9,502 nucleotides of DNA from JACPGQ01 sp039798685 (GTDB taxonomy: Bacteria > Patescibacteriota > Microgenomatia > Levybacterales > UBA12049). The stretch covers positions 1 to 9,502 of the forward strand of contig JBDKFM010000051.1 in the NCBI GenBank assembly GCA_039798685.1, written 5' to 3'. The position numbers were made by a program, and so were the translations under genes. Positions 1-5,852 of the stretch are shown piece by piece. The notes beneath the pieces are model-generated. The model worked only from the letters and a program-made list of their open reading frames with translations, was not told the DNA's origin and made no database searches. The first letter of the stretch is position 1; every line of letters starts with the position of its first letter.

Positions 1-1215
1 CTTGGAGAGTTTTTATACGTTGGTGCACTCTCATTGGGAGAGAGTTATGCGAAGGGATTACATTTCGTCTTCGGAGTCTTTATTATAATTCTCATTTATA
101 AAACGACCCGACTATATACTGAAAGATTGCCTGCTCTTTTTGCCTGTATCATTTTTTATTCAAATCTTGTTGTCGGGTGGGAGTCGATTTCCGGATACGT
201 CGATTTGATGTGGACGTTTTTTGTGACAGGAAGTCTGTATCTTCTCCTGCGTTTTTCTTTTGTGAAGCAGAAGCAGCTGCTCTATCTGTCAGGGATTTTT
301 GTTGGACTCGCAGTAGGTGTAAAAATTTTGGCTCTAGGATCACTTGGACTTCTCATGACGACACTCTTATTTATGAAAATTAAAAGGAGGGAGAGTGGAA
401 TACGCATAAAAGATTTGTTGTATATCGGAGCACTGAATGTGCTCCTAGTGTTTCCATGGCTGTTTTTTTCGTATATACATACAGGAAATCCTGTGTATCC
501 GTTTTTCACTCAGCGTTATCCGTCAGATTTTTCAGTTTTCTCTCTACAAAATCTCCGTGAAAGTGTAAGTCTGTTTGTGTTTGCAGCAGATCCGGTTTCT
601 CCTCTCTACCTGATTTGTTTTCCATTGGTATTTATCTTTAGAAAACATTTTCATAAGAAAGAACATGTGCTACTTTTTATGTCTGCAATGGCTTTACTCA
701 TATGGGTTCTGATGCCGAAGAGTGGAGGTGGGAGGTTTGCAATGGTGTTTCTTCCGCTATTTTCAGTACTTATTGCAGTGCTCGTTAAGAGGATAAAGAA
801 CTATTGGTTTTTATTCAGGTATATACTCTTTCTTGGCATCGCACTGGGCATATTTTCGCTCGGGTATCGAATAGTAGCAAATATAAAATATGTGCCTTTG
901 TTCATAGGTCTTAAGACAAGGGATACTTTTTTGACAGAACATCTTAATTTTACTTTTGGAGATTTTTACGATGCTGATCATTTCTTTGAAACACAGATAA
1001 AAAAAGATGAGGTTGTACTGCTCATTGGATTTCATAATCTGTATTATGTAGATTTTCCATTTATTGATCAAAGTTGGGTAAGAAAGGGAGATCGATTTCA
1101 TTACATCGCAGTGCAAAATGGAGAGTTGCCAGAACGTTTTTCCGGGATGAAAAAGATATATGAAAATACAACGACACGGGTGAGGGTATATAGAGGAGAG
1201 AACCAGGTATGGTGA
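1..1215 (+). CDS. GT-C superfamily membrane glycosyltransferase (PMT/ArnT-like), 5' truncated by window edge
   Basis: The frame is open from base 1 to TGA at 1213-1215, giving 404 visible residues. The first visible possible start, TTG at 34, is not the true start because homologous-looking sequence (LGEFLYVGALSLGES) continues upstream of it. About nine or ten hydrophobic membrane segments are followed by a soluble tail of roughly 100 residues. Segments such as 'WESISGYVDLMWTFF' and 'TGNPVYPFF' resemble bacterial PMT_2/ArnT-type transferases, which move a sugar from a polyprenyl-phosphate donor to an acceptor on the outer face of the cytoplasmic membrane. The first extracytoplasmic loop, which normally holds the catalytic acidic residue, lies upstream of the window, so activity cannot be judged. 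The gene overlaps the next gene by 7 bases, suggesting one transcript with the two following glycan genes. Donor and acceptor are unknown. The GT-C assignment rests on topology and motif resemblance. Confidence 0.8.
   Translation, partial: LGEFLYVGALSLGESYAKGLHFVFGVFIIILIYKTTRLYTERLPALFACIIFYSNLVVGWESISGYVDLMWTFFVTGSLYLLLRFSFVKQKQLLYLSGIFVGLAVGVKILALGSLGLLMTTLLFMKIKRRESGIRIKDLLYIGALNVLLVFPWLFFSYIHTGNPVYPFFTQRYPSDFSVFSLQNLRESVSLFVFAADPVSPLYLICFPLVFIFRKHFHKKEHVLLFMSAMALLIWVLMPKSGGGRFAMVFLPLFSVLIAVLVKRIKNYWFLFRYILFLGIALGIFSLGYRIVANIKYVPLFIGLKTRDTFLTEHLNFTFGDFYDADHFFETQIKKDEVVLLIGFHNLYYVDFPFIDQSWVRKGDRFHYIAVQNGELPERFSGMKKIYENTTTRVRVYRGENQVW
1193..1198 (+). promoter_or_regulatory. Shine-Dalgarno for the GT87 gene
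   Basis: GAGGAG lies 10 bases before ATG 1209, inside the end of the preceding gene. It supports the ATG at 1209 as the start of the 367-residue protein and contrasts with the minus-strand genes, which lack such motifs. Confidence 0.55.
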
Positions 1216-2312
1216 GATACGAAAAAATGTTCATGTTTTTGTGCTTTGTAGTGTCGCTAAGTATTGCGCTACGGGCTTTTTTTACCGGGAGATATCCTGA
1301 TTTTTCAGTGTACTACTATGGTTCACAGGCATTTTTTTATGGTGTAAATCCGTATATTCACACCGCACAATCATTCTCTAATTTTGTCTACCCTCCTTTT
1401 GTGTTACTGTTTTTCTCTCCGTTTCTTTTGCTCTCATACATCAATGCAGGAATTGTTTTTTTGGTTGTATCGTTTCTCTCACTATTATTAGGGGTGTATT
1501 TCTTCTTGCAAGCAATAAAGAAGTTTACCTGGGGTGGATATTTTTTGATGCTCGCACTTTGTCTTTTTGCGTTCCCGGTGAAATTTACTTTTGGCATGGG
1601 ACAGATAAATCTTTTTATATTCTTCCTTCTCTCAATGACCATTTTCTTTTTGAATAGAAAGCAACAGGATGTTGCAGGAATTTTATTAGGTATGTCTCTC
1701 GCATTAAAGTTATTTCCGTTCTTGTTAGTTCTTTATTTTCTTGTAATCAGAAAAATTCGTATAGTGTATGTTGCTGTTGTATTTCTTTTACTTCTCTATG
1801 GAGTCACATTTATTATTGTCGGAGTGGATTTTCATGAGTTTTTTCTGAAAAGTGTTGTTCCCGGCATCGGAAGCTCCTACCAGAGCGATTACTACAATCA
1901 ATCTCTTACAGGATTTTTTGCTCGGCTTCCTCTGTCAGTAGAACTTGGAAGTATCGTAAAAAATTTGCTCGGAGTCGGTTTAATTTTGCTGACGTTTGTA
2001 GTGATAATGAGATCTACGATGAAAAATTTGAACGGAATTGTTGCTCTGACCTCAGTCCTCACGCTCAGCCTGATCGTGAACCCCTTTTCATGGCAACATC
2101 ATTTTGTATGGCTTATACCGCCACTTATCGCTTCGTATTATACGTTTACGGTGAAAAACGATAAGATACTTCTGGCAATCGCATATATTTTGGTCGCCTG
2201 GAATTTTCCTGCACCTGACACTGTGCCGGTACTCGTAAGATCACACGTCCTCTTTGGTACGATATTGCTATGGTTTTTACAGATGAAGTTTTTGTTTAGG
2301 AAAAATGTATGA
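1209..2312 (+). CDS. Glycosyltransferase family 87 (DUF2029-type) membrane mannosyltransferase-like protein
   Basis: A 367-residue polytopic membrane protein, a usual length for GT87. Family hallmarks appear in order: D31 in the first extracytoplasmic loop (PDFSVYYYG), 'GVNPY' at 45-49, 'YPP' at 61-63, 'GQINL' at 131-135, 'ALKLFPFLLVLYFL' near 165-178, 'NQSLTGFFARL' at 230-240 and 'SWQHHFVWL' at 294-302. GT87 enzymes use polyprenyl-phosphate sugars; mycobacterial PimE, an alpha-1,2-mannosyltransferase, is the best-known relative. They act outside the membrane on glycolipids or polysaccharides. D31 is the likely catalytic acid/base by analogy. The ATG at 1209 overlaps the upstream stop and has a GAGGAG ribosome site. 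The gene's own stop overlaps the next ATG in an ATGA. Family assignment is firm; the sugar and acceptor are not known. Confidence 0.88.
   Translation: MVRYEKMFMFLCFVVSLSIALRAFFTGRYPDFSVYYYGSQAFFYGVNPYIHTAQSFSNFVYPPFVLLFFSPFLLLSYINAGIVFLVVSFLSLLLGVYFFLQAIKKFTWGGYFLMLALCLFAFPVKFTFGMGQINLFIFFLLSMTIFFLNRKQQDVAGILLGMSLALKLFPFLLVLYFLVIRKIRIVYVAVVFLLLLYGVTFIIVGVDFHEFFLKSVVPGIGSSYQSDYYNQSLTGFFARLPLSVELGSIVKNLLGVGLILLTFVVIMRSTMKNLNGIVALTSVLTLSLIVNPFSWQHHFVWLIPPLIASYYTFTVKNDKILLAIAYILVAWNFPAPDTVPVLVRSHVLFGTILLWFLQMKFLFRKNV
2298..2301 (+). promoter_or_regulatory. Shine-Dalgarno for the Wzy-like gene
   Basis: AGGA lies 7 bases before ATG 2309. The motif is weak, but the ATGA stop/start overlap with the previous gene also supports this start through translational coupling. 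Confidence 0.4.
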
Positions 2313-3520
2313 TAGCACAACTTTTTATCATACTTCTCGTTCCCGCATATGTACTCGGTCAGGTTGCAAGAGTGCAATTCGGGCAGGGTGTTGCTGTGAC
2401 TTTGCTTGATATCACAGTGATATTATTTGTCATTTTATCCATAATCCATTTATTTGCACGGAGGAGGTTGGGAGAGATGAGGAGAGTACGTATGCTGAAA
2501 CCTGCCGCTATTTTTGTAGGAGCGTGTATATTGTCGCTTCTTATAAACAGTGTGCGGTTGTCTCAATTTGAGTTTGGCGTTGCAGGGCTGTATCTACTTC
2601 GTTTTATTTGTTATGTTTCGACAGTTGTCTTTATTGCTAATTTTTCTCTCGCACAAAAAAAGCGAATCGTGAAGATGATGGGTCTTAGTATGATTGCTGC
2701 TGTCGGAATTGGCTTTATGCAATATTTTTATTATCCTAATTTGCGTAACCTCTATTATCTTGAGTGGGACGATCATCTCTATAGAATGTTTTCAGTATAT
2801 CTCGATCCGAATTTTGCCGGAGTTCTGTTTGCATGTCTCTTTCTCCTGCTTTCCGGCTATGTTCTTGACGAATTTAAGAAGCAAAAAAGAAATACCTTTT
2901 TTCTCTCTGCACTGTCTTTTTTGACGCTTCTTGCAGTGTTTCTGACGTATTCTCGATCCGGGTTTATAGCGCTTGCAACGGGGACGGCAGTTTTTTTGCT
3001 CCTGAAAGGATACAGGAAATTACTCATTGGCCTCTTGGTTTTATTCGGAATGATGGTGTTTTTGACAGCTGACACGGGAGTCGAGGGATTAAATCCTTTC
3101 AGGACTGTCTCAACAAACGCTCGACTTGAGTCAATGAGGATCGCTGTAGCTATCTTTCAAAAAAATCCCGTATTTGGAGTCGGATTCAATGCATATCGGT
3201 ATGCGCAACATGAATACGGATTTCGTCCCGACGACAAATGGCAGACGAGTCACGCTGATGCAGGGACAGATAATAGTTTTCTTTTTGTGCTGGCGACAAC
3301 AGGGAGCATAGGGTTTATGTGCTATCTGTATTTTTGGTATGCGTTTATGAGAAATGCATATATATACTCAGGGAGGGGGAGGCAGACCTTTCCGGTTATC
3401 GTTATCAGTACAGGGAGTGCTGTGCTCACTGCGTCTCTCTTTTTGAATACAGTTTTTTACCCTTTTATCCTGCTTTGGGTACTCTCACTGTATGGGGTCA
3501 TGGAGAAAAAGTCACCTTGA
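2309..3520 (+). CDS. O-antigen ligase/polymerase family protein (Wzy_C/WaaL-like)
   Basis: A 403-residue protein with about ten or more membrane segments. Typical O-antigen ligase/polymerase features are visible: 'FSVYLDPNFAG' near 161-171, 'TYSRSG' at 213-218 at the end of a membrane helix, 'NPVFGVGFNAY' at 286-296, and a large extracytoplasmic loop with 'SHADAGTDNSFL' at 314-325 followed by 'ATTGSIG'. The loop arginine and histidine/aspartate residues match where the family holds its undecaprenyl-pyrophosphate-glycan binding and transfer site. The expected role is to polymerise lipid-linked glycan repeats or ligate the finished chain to an acceptor; the two roles cannot be told apart by sequence. 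Cells of the inferred type often lack a lipopolysaccharide outer membrane, so the acceptor may be a protein or lipid. Translation is coupled to the GT87 gene by ATGA. Its 3' end overlaps the convergent gene on the other strand by 23 bases. Confidence 0.86.
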   Translation: MIAQLFIILLVPAYVLGQVARVQFGQGVAVTLLDITVILFVILSIIHLFARRRLGEMRRVRMLKPAAIFVGACILSLLINSVRLSQFEFGVAGLYLLRFICYVSTVVFIANFSLAQKKRIVKMMGLSMIAAVGIGFMQYFYYPNLRNLYYLEWDDHLYRMFSVYLDPNFAGVLFACLFLLLSGYVLDEFKKQKRNTFFLSALSFLTLLAVFLTYSRSGFIALATGTAVFLLLKGYRKLLIGLLVLFGMMVFLTADTGVEGLNPFRTVSTNARLESMRIAVAIFQKNPVFGVGFNAYRYAQHEYGFRPDDKWQTSHADAGTDNSFLFVLATTGSIGFMCYLYFWYAFMRNAYIYSGRGRQTFPVIVISTGSAVLTASLFLNTVFYPFILLWVLSLYGVMEKKSP

Positions 3521-4208
3521 GATTTTTTTCTGTTCTGTTTGTTGCTTCGTCTTCGGAGACTATTCTGATGTGATTTTCGCCATCTTGAAGACCAAGTCTG
3601 TAGCTGAATGTCCCGTCAGGTTGCATGACTGCCCAGAAGCCGTTCACAGTGACCTTTGCGCTCTCTCGTGTTTTGCCTGAGACTGTAATAGTTCTGTTGT
3701 CACCTCCGTTAAAGCTCTGACCGTCTGCTGGCGTCTCAACAGAAATTTCTGGTGCATCCTTAATATAATTGATTGTGAAATGCTCTGATTCATTACTGCT
3801 TTTTTTTGCGACTTTTGCTTTAGCGAATATCTCATTGGTTCCTTCCTGTAATCGTATTCCATCAAAAGCGAATGAGAGGTCATCCGTCAGTTCCTGCTCT
3901 TTAACCCGTTCATTATTTACATAGAGAGATATGGTTTGTTCTTCCTGCCCTGTGCCTCCTACAGTAATGACGCCGCTGTTTGTGGCAGTGTAGGAGATGT
4001 CGAGTTGCGGTGGTGCGATATATGTTGCGGCATCAGATTGTCCGGTCGTGCTCTTGTCGATCTTTTTTTCTACGAAAAGACTTAGATTTATAAGAAACGG
4101 TATCCCGAATATTATTATGAGTACGAAGATGAGAAGAATTCCTCCTATGCTGAGAAAAATATTTCGTTTTGCGAGGCTGTCTTTTGACTGTCTGATCCGG
4201 GATCTCAT
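3498..4208 (-). CDS. Membrane-anchored protein with two Ig-like (glucodextranase-B-like) domains
   Basis: A 236-residue protein of unknown specific function. A basic N-terminus (MRSRIRQSK...) is followed by one strong hydrophobic segment at about 17-42, then a short linker and two beta-sandwich-like modules at about 65-150 and 153-234. The second shows the pattern 'TVSGKTRESAKVTVNG' (175-190), 'QPDGTFSYRLGLQDGENHIRI' pieces at 196-216 and 'DEATNRTEKN' near the end. This matches the glucodextranase domain B / bacterial Ig-like style common in extracellular proteins. The first module has the weaker parallel 'GVITVGGTGQEEQTISLYVNNE' (in part) and 'LQEGTNEIFAKA'. There is no cleavage site that clearly suggests a secreted form, so it is most likely a single-pass anchor with the domains outside. 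There are no catalytic motifs. A structural, adhesive or envelope-scaffold role is an inference. The ATG at 4206-4208 has no Shine-Dalgarno. Confidence 0.8.
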   Translation of the reverse strand: MRSRIRQSKDSLAKRNIFLSIGGILLIFVLIIIFGIPFLINLSLFVEKKIDKSTTGQSDAATYIAPPQLDISYTATNSGVITVGGTGQEEQTISLYVNNERVKEQELTDDLSFAFDGIRLQEGTNEIFAKAKVAKKSSNESEHFTINYIKDAPEISVETPADGQSFNGGDNRTITVSGKTRESAKVTVNGFWAVMQPDGTFSYRLGLQDGENHIRIVSEDEATNRTEKNLKVTFSP

Positions 4209-4216
4209 CGTTTTCC

Positions 4217-4244
4217 AGTATACTATAACATTTTATTATGACAG
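4217..4244 (-). promoter_or_regulatory. Candidate promoter of the Ig-like protein gene
   Basis: On the minus strand, CTGTCA (4239-4244) and TATACT (4217-4222) are separated by 16 bases. They lie in the 52-base gap between the tRNA and the gene. Only 8 bases separate the -10 from the ATG, so a transcript starting at the usual distance would have a leader of zero to two bases. The -10 is part of an 8-bp palindrome AGTATACT. An overlapping alternative -10, TATAGT, has a poorer -35. Confidence 0.45.
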
Positions 4245-4260
4245 GAGCGATCTGCTTATG

Positions 4261-4332
4261 AGCCGAAGGTGGGACTTGAACCCACGACTTGCTCTTTACG
4301 AAAGAGCTACTCTACCACTGAGTTACTTCGGC
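4261..4332 (-). tRNA. tRNA-Thr (anticodon CGU)
   Basis: A complete 72-base cloverleaf read on the minus strand. The acceptor stem is GCCGAAG/CTTCGGC, the D arm is ACTC-AGTGGTA-GAGT, the anticodon arm is GCTCT-TTCGTAA-AGAGC, the variable loop is AAGTC and the T arm is GTGGG-TTCAAGT-CCCAC. The anticodon CGU (complement at 4298-4300) reads the threonine codon ACG. G1-C72, C2-G71, G35 and U36 agree with known threonyl-tRNA synthetase identity elements. The discriminator is U73 and no CCA is encoded, since the next bases are CAT, so the 3' end must be added by a CCA-adding enzyme. The gene sits 39 bases after pyrE and has its own promoter. Confidence 0.97.
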
Positions 4333-4341
4333 AAGAGACAT

Positions 4342-4370
4342 ATTATAGGAAATTTTACTGATGCAAACAA
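4342..4370 (-). promoter_or_regulatory. Promoter of tRNA-Thr
   Basis: On the minus strand, TTGTTT (4365-4370), a 17-base spacer and a perfect TATAAT (4342-4347) stand directly after the pyrE stop codon. The -10 ends 9 bases before the tRNA 5' end, giving an expected 5' leader of only two or three bases. The consensus -10 and ideal spacing make it the best promoter in the window. The -35 matches TTGACA at three of six bases. Confidence 0.65.
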
Positions 4371-4371
4371 T

Positions 4372-4998
4372 CTAGCGGGATTTTTGCTGGAGAAATTGCT
4401 TTCCATGCCCGACAGTTGTGTTGACAGGTATCCCTGCGTGACAAAGCGGACAGCTTGACTCATCAAATGATTCTGCGGGAAGTGTACCGAGAGAAAAGAA
4501 TGGAAGCTTCAAGTTTTCTTCATTGAAACTTTTAGGACTCCTGTTTACCATAACTCCGACACAGGAAACATTTCCGCCTGCGTTTTTTACTGTGTTGATC
4601 ACTTTTACTACGGATCCTCCTGTGTTGACGATATCTTCAAGTATCAAAATATTTTTACCTGCTACGAGTTTGTCGTACCCGCGTTTAAAAATTTGATTAC
4701 TCTCAGCATCTTTTTCTGTATACACTCCCAGGATTTCTTTGCCGAGTTGATTTGAGAGGTAGTACGCTGTCCACTGAGAGAGAATGATACCACCCAGTGC
4801 AGGAGCGACAATCACATCAACGGGATATTTTTTTGCACTTTCGGCAAAAAGTTGACCGATTTCTGATGATTTTTCAGTGTGGGGGTAGACTGCATCTTTA
4901 TTCACGTACACTGAGCCATGCTTTCCGGATGTGTACACGAAGTGATTGTCGGTAATGATTCCTCCGACACTTTTTAAAATTTCTATAATATCACTCAT
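4372..4998 (-). CDS. pyrE: Orotate phosphoribosyltransferase
   Basis: A 208-residue enzyme that converts orotate plus PRPP to orotidine 5'-phosphate, the fifth step of de novo UMP synthesis, in the cytosol. The type I PRTase PRPP-binding motif is clear at 117-130 (ILILEDIVNTGGSV, acidic pair E121/D122). The N-terminal 'TSGKHGSVYVNKD' at 23-35 matches the orotate/PRPP-binding hood region, and 'VIVAPALGGIILSQ' follows at 62-75. The C-terminus carries a CPLC pair (C183, C186) and 'GHGK' (197-200), unlike E. coli PyrE but reminiscent of the Thermus-type family. Its start overlaps the pyrF stop in an ATGA, indicating translational coupling. Orotate specificity is inferred from motifs and from its pyrF/pyrD neighbours; a related purine PRTase is much less likely. 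Confidence 0.93.
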   Translation of the reverse strand: MSDIIEILKSVGGIITDNHFVYTSGKHGSVYVNKDAVYPHTEKSSEIGQLFAESAKKYPVDVIVAPALGGIILSQWTAYYLSNQLGKEILGVYTEKDAESNQIFKRGYDKLVAGKNILILEDIVNTGGSVVKVINTVKNAGGNVSCVGVMVNRSPKSFNEENLKLPFFSLGTLPAESFDESSCPLCHAGIPVNTTVGHGKQFLQQKSR

Positions 4999-5816
4999 TT
5001 TCTGTGTTCGTTAATACTTAATTGTAACTTCGATGCTTCTTCTTTTGCTTTTGCAGCAAAATCCTGTCCCGATGATGCGTATATTATTGATCGTGCAGCA
5101 TGGATAATCAAGCCCGAGTGATCTTCTCGTAATCCTGCAGCCAGTGTCGCATGAAGATCTCCGCCTTGTGCTCCGATTCCCGGAACCAGAAAAAACATCT
5201 CTGGGGAAACAGTGCGGATTTTCTTCATATCTTCTGGCCAAGTTGCGCCGACGACAAGTAAGCAATTTTTGAATTCCTTATGCCACGATGTAGCCTGTTC
5301 TGCGACGTGGAGAAAAAGAGGAGAGTCTTCAGCAACCAGTTCCTGAAAATCAGAAGAACCTTCGTTTGAAGTACGGCAGAGAACAATTACTCCTTTATCT
5401 TTTTTTTCCAAAAACGGGAGAAGTGAATCTTTACCGAGATATGGATTTACTGTGACCGCATCTGCTTCGAAGATATCGAATGCTTCCTGCGCATATCGTT
5501 TTGAAGTTTCACCAATATCACCCCTTTTCGCATCGAGTATGACGGGGAGTGCAGGATAATTTGCATGAATATAATGGATTGTTTGCATCAGCGCCTGGAT
5601 TCCTGATGTGCCAAGTGCAGCATAGTATGCGATCTGGATTTTGTAACAACAGACATGTGCAGCCGTTGCATCAATAATCTGTTTATTAAATTCAAGGAGT
5701 GGTTCGTGATGTTTTTTTACTTCGTGCGGAAGTTTCTCGAAATCTGTATCAAGACCAACACAAAGAAGTGAGTTGTGTGCGAGGATTGCCTGCTCTAGCT
5801 GCGAGAGAAAATTCAT
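4995..5816 (-). CDS. pyrF: Orotidine-5'-phosphate decarboxylase (group 2 type)
   Basis: Catalyses the last step of UMP synthesis, OMP to UMP plus CO2. With the ATG at 5816 the protein is 273 residues, the usual size of the longer 'subfamily 2' enzymes. The catalytic signature DAKRGDIG sits at 95-102, with the Asp/Lys/Asp tetrad residues D95, K97 and D100. 'CVGLDTDFEKLP' at 19-30 is the first strand, 'VPGIGAQGGD' at 211-220 is the phosphate-binding loop and R242 in 'AARSIIYASS' is the other phosphate ligand. The reading frame stays open upstream to 5927, but those residues overlap the conserved end of pyrD and resemble nothing in the family, so the internal ATG is chosen. It lies 7 bases after the pyrD stop, without a Shine-Dalgarno. 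Confidence 0.95.
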   Translation of the reverse strand: MNFLSQLEQAILAHNSLLCVGLDTDFEKLPHEVKKHHEPLLEFNKQIIDATAAHVCCYKIQIAYYAALGTSGIQALMQTIHYIHANYPALPVILDAKRGDIGETSKRYAQEAFDIFEADAVTVNPYLGKDSLLPFLEKKDKGVIVLCRTSNEGSSDFQELVAEDSPLFLHVAEQATSWHKEFKNCLLVVGATWPEDMKKIRTVSPEMFFLVPGIGAQGGDLHATLAAGLREDHSGLIIHAARSIIYASSGQDFAAKAKEEASKLQLSINEHRK

Positions 5817-5822
5817 ATGAGT

Positions 5823-5852
5823 ATCATACTTTTTCTGCGATCTCGTTGGCAA
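5823..5852 (-). promoter_or_regulatory. Candidate internal promoter before pyrF
   Basis: Within the last codons of pyrD, the minus strand reads TTGCCA (5847-5852, five of six consensus), an 18-base spacer and TATGAT (5823-5828, five of six). The -10 ends 6 bases before the pyrF ATG, the spacing seen in leaderless genes of other bacteria. It may be coincidental, because these bases are also coding. Confidence 0.4.

Noticed and set aside
34..36. TTG at 34 as the true start of the first glycosyltransferase
   Set aside because: The frame stays open to base 1 with family-like sequence, so the gene is cut by the window edge.
380..400. Perfect AGGAGG inside the first glycosyltransferase gene
   Set aside because: No in-frame start follows at a proper distance; the bases encode a basic loop (KRRES).
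2462..2479. AGGAGG 9 bases before in-frame ATG 2477 in the Wzy-like gene, a possible internal start
   Set aside because: It encodes an arginine-rich cytoplasmic loop (RRRLGEMRR) using AGG codons, and starting there would remove the first membrane segments; most likely a by-product of codon use.
3515..3535. T-run after the Wzy-like stop codon as a rho-independent terminator
   Set aside because: No stable GC-rich inverted repeat precedes it; the T-run is also coding for the opposite-strand gene.
3548..3561. Short hairpin GTCT-TCGG-AGAC
   Set aside because: Only a four-pair stem within coding sequence and without a T-run; expected by chance.
4217..4224. Palindrome AGTATACT as an operator
   Set aside because: Eight AT-rich bases overlapping a -10 are too short and common to call a repressor site without other copies.
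3997..4458. 153-codon open frame on the + strand across the tRNA
   Set aside because: It runs antisense through tRNA-Thr, including the well-known spurious 'RRWDLNPR' type peptide, and overlaps pyrE and the Ig-like gene; no sign of selection as protein.
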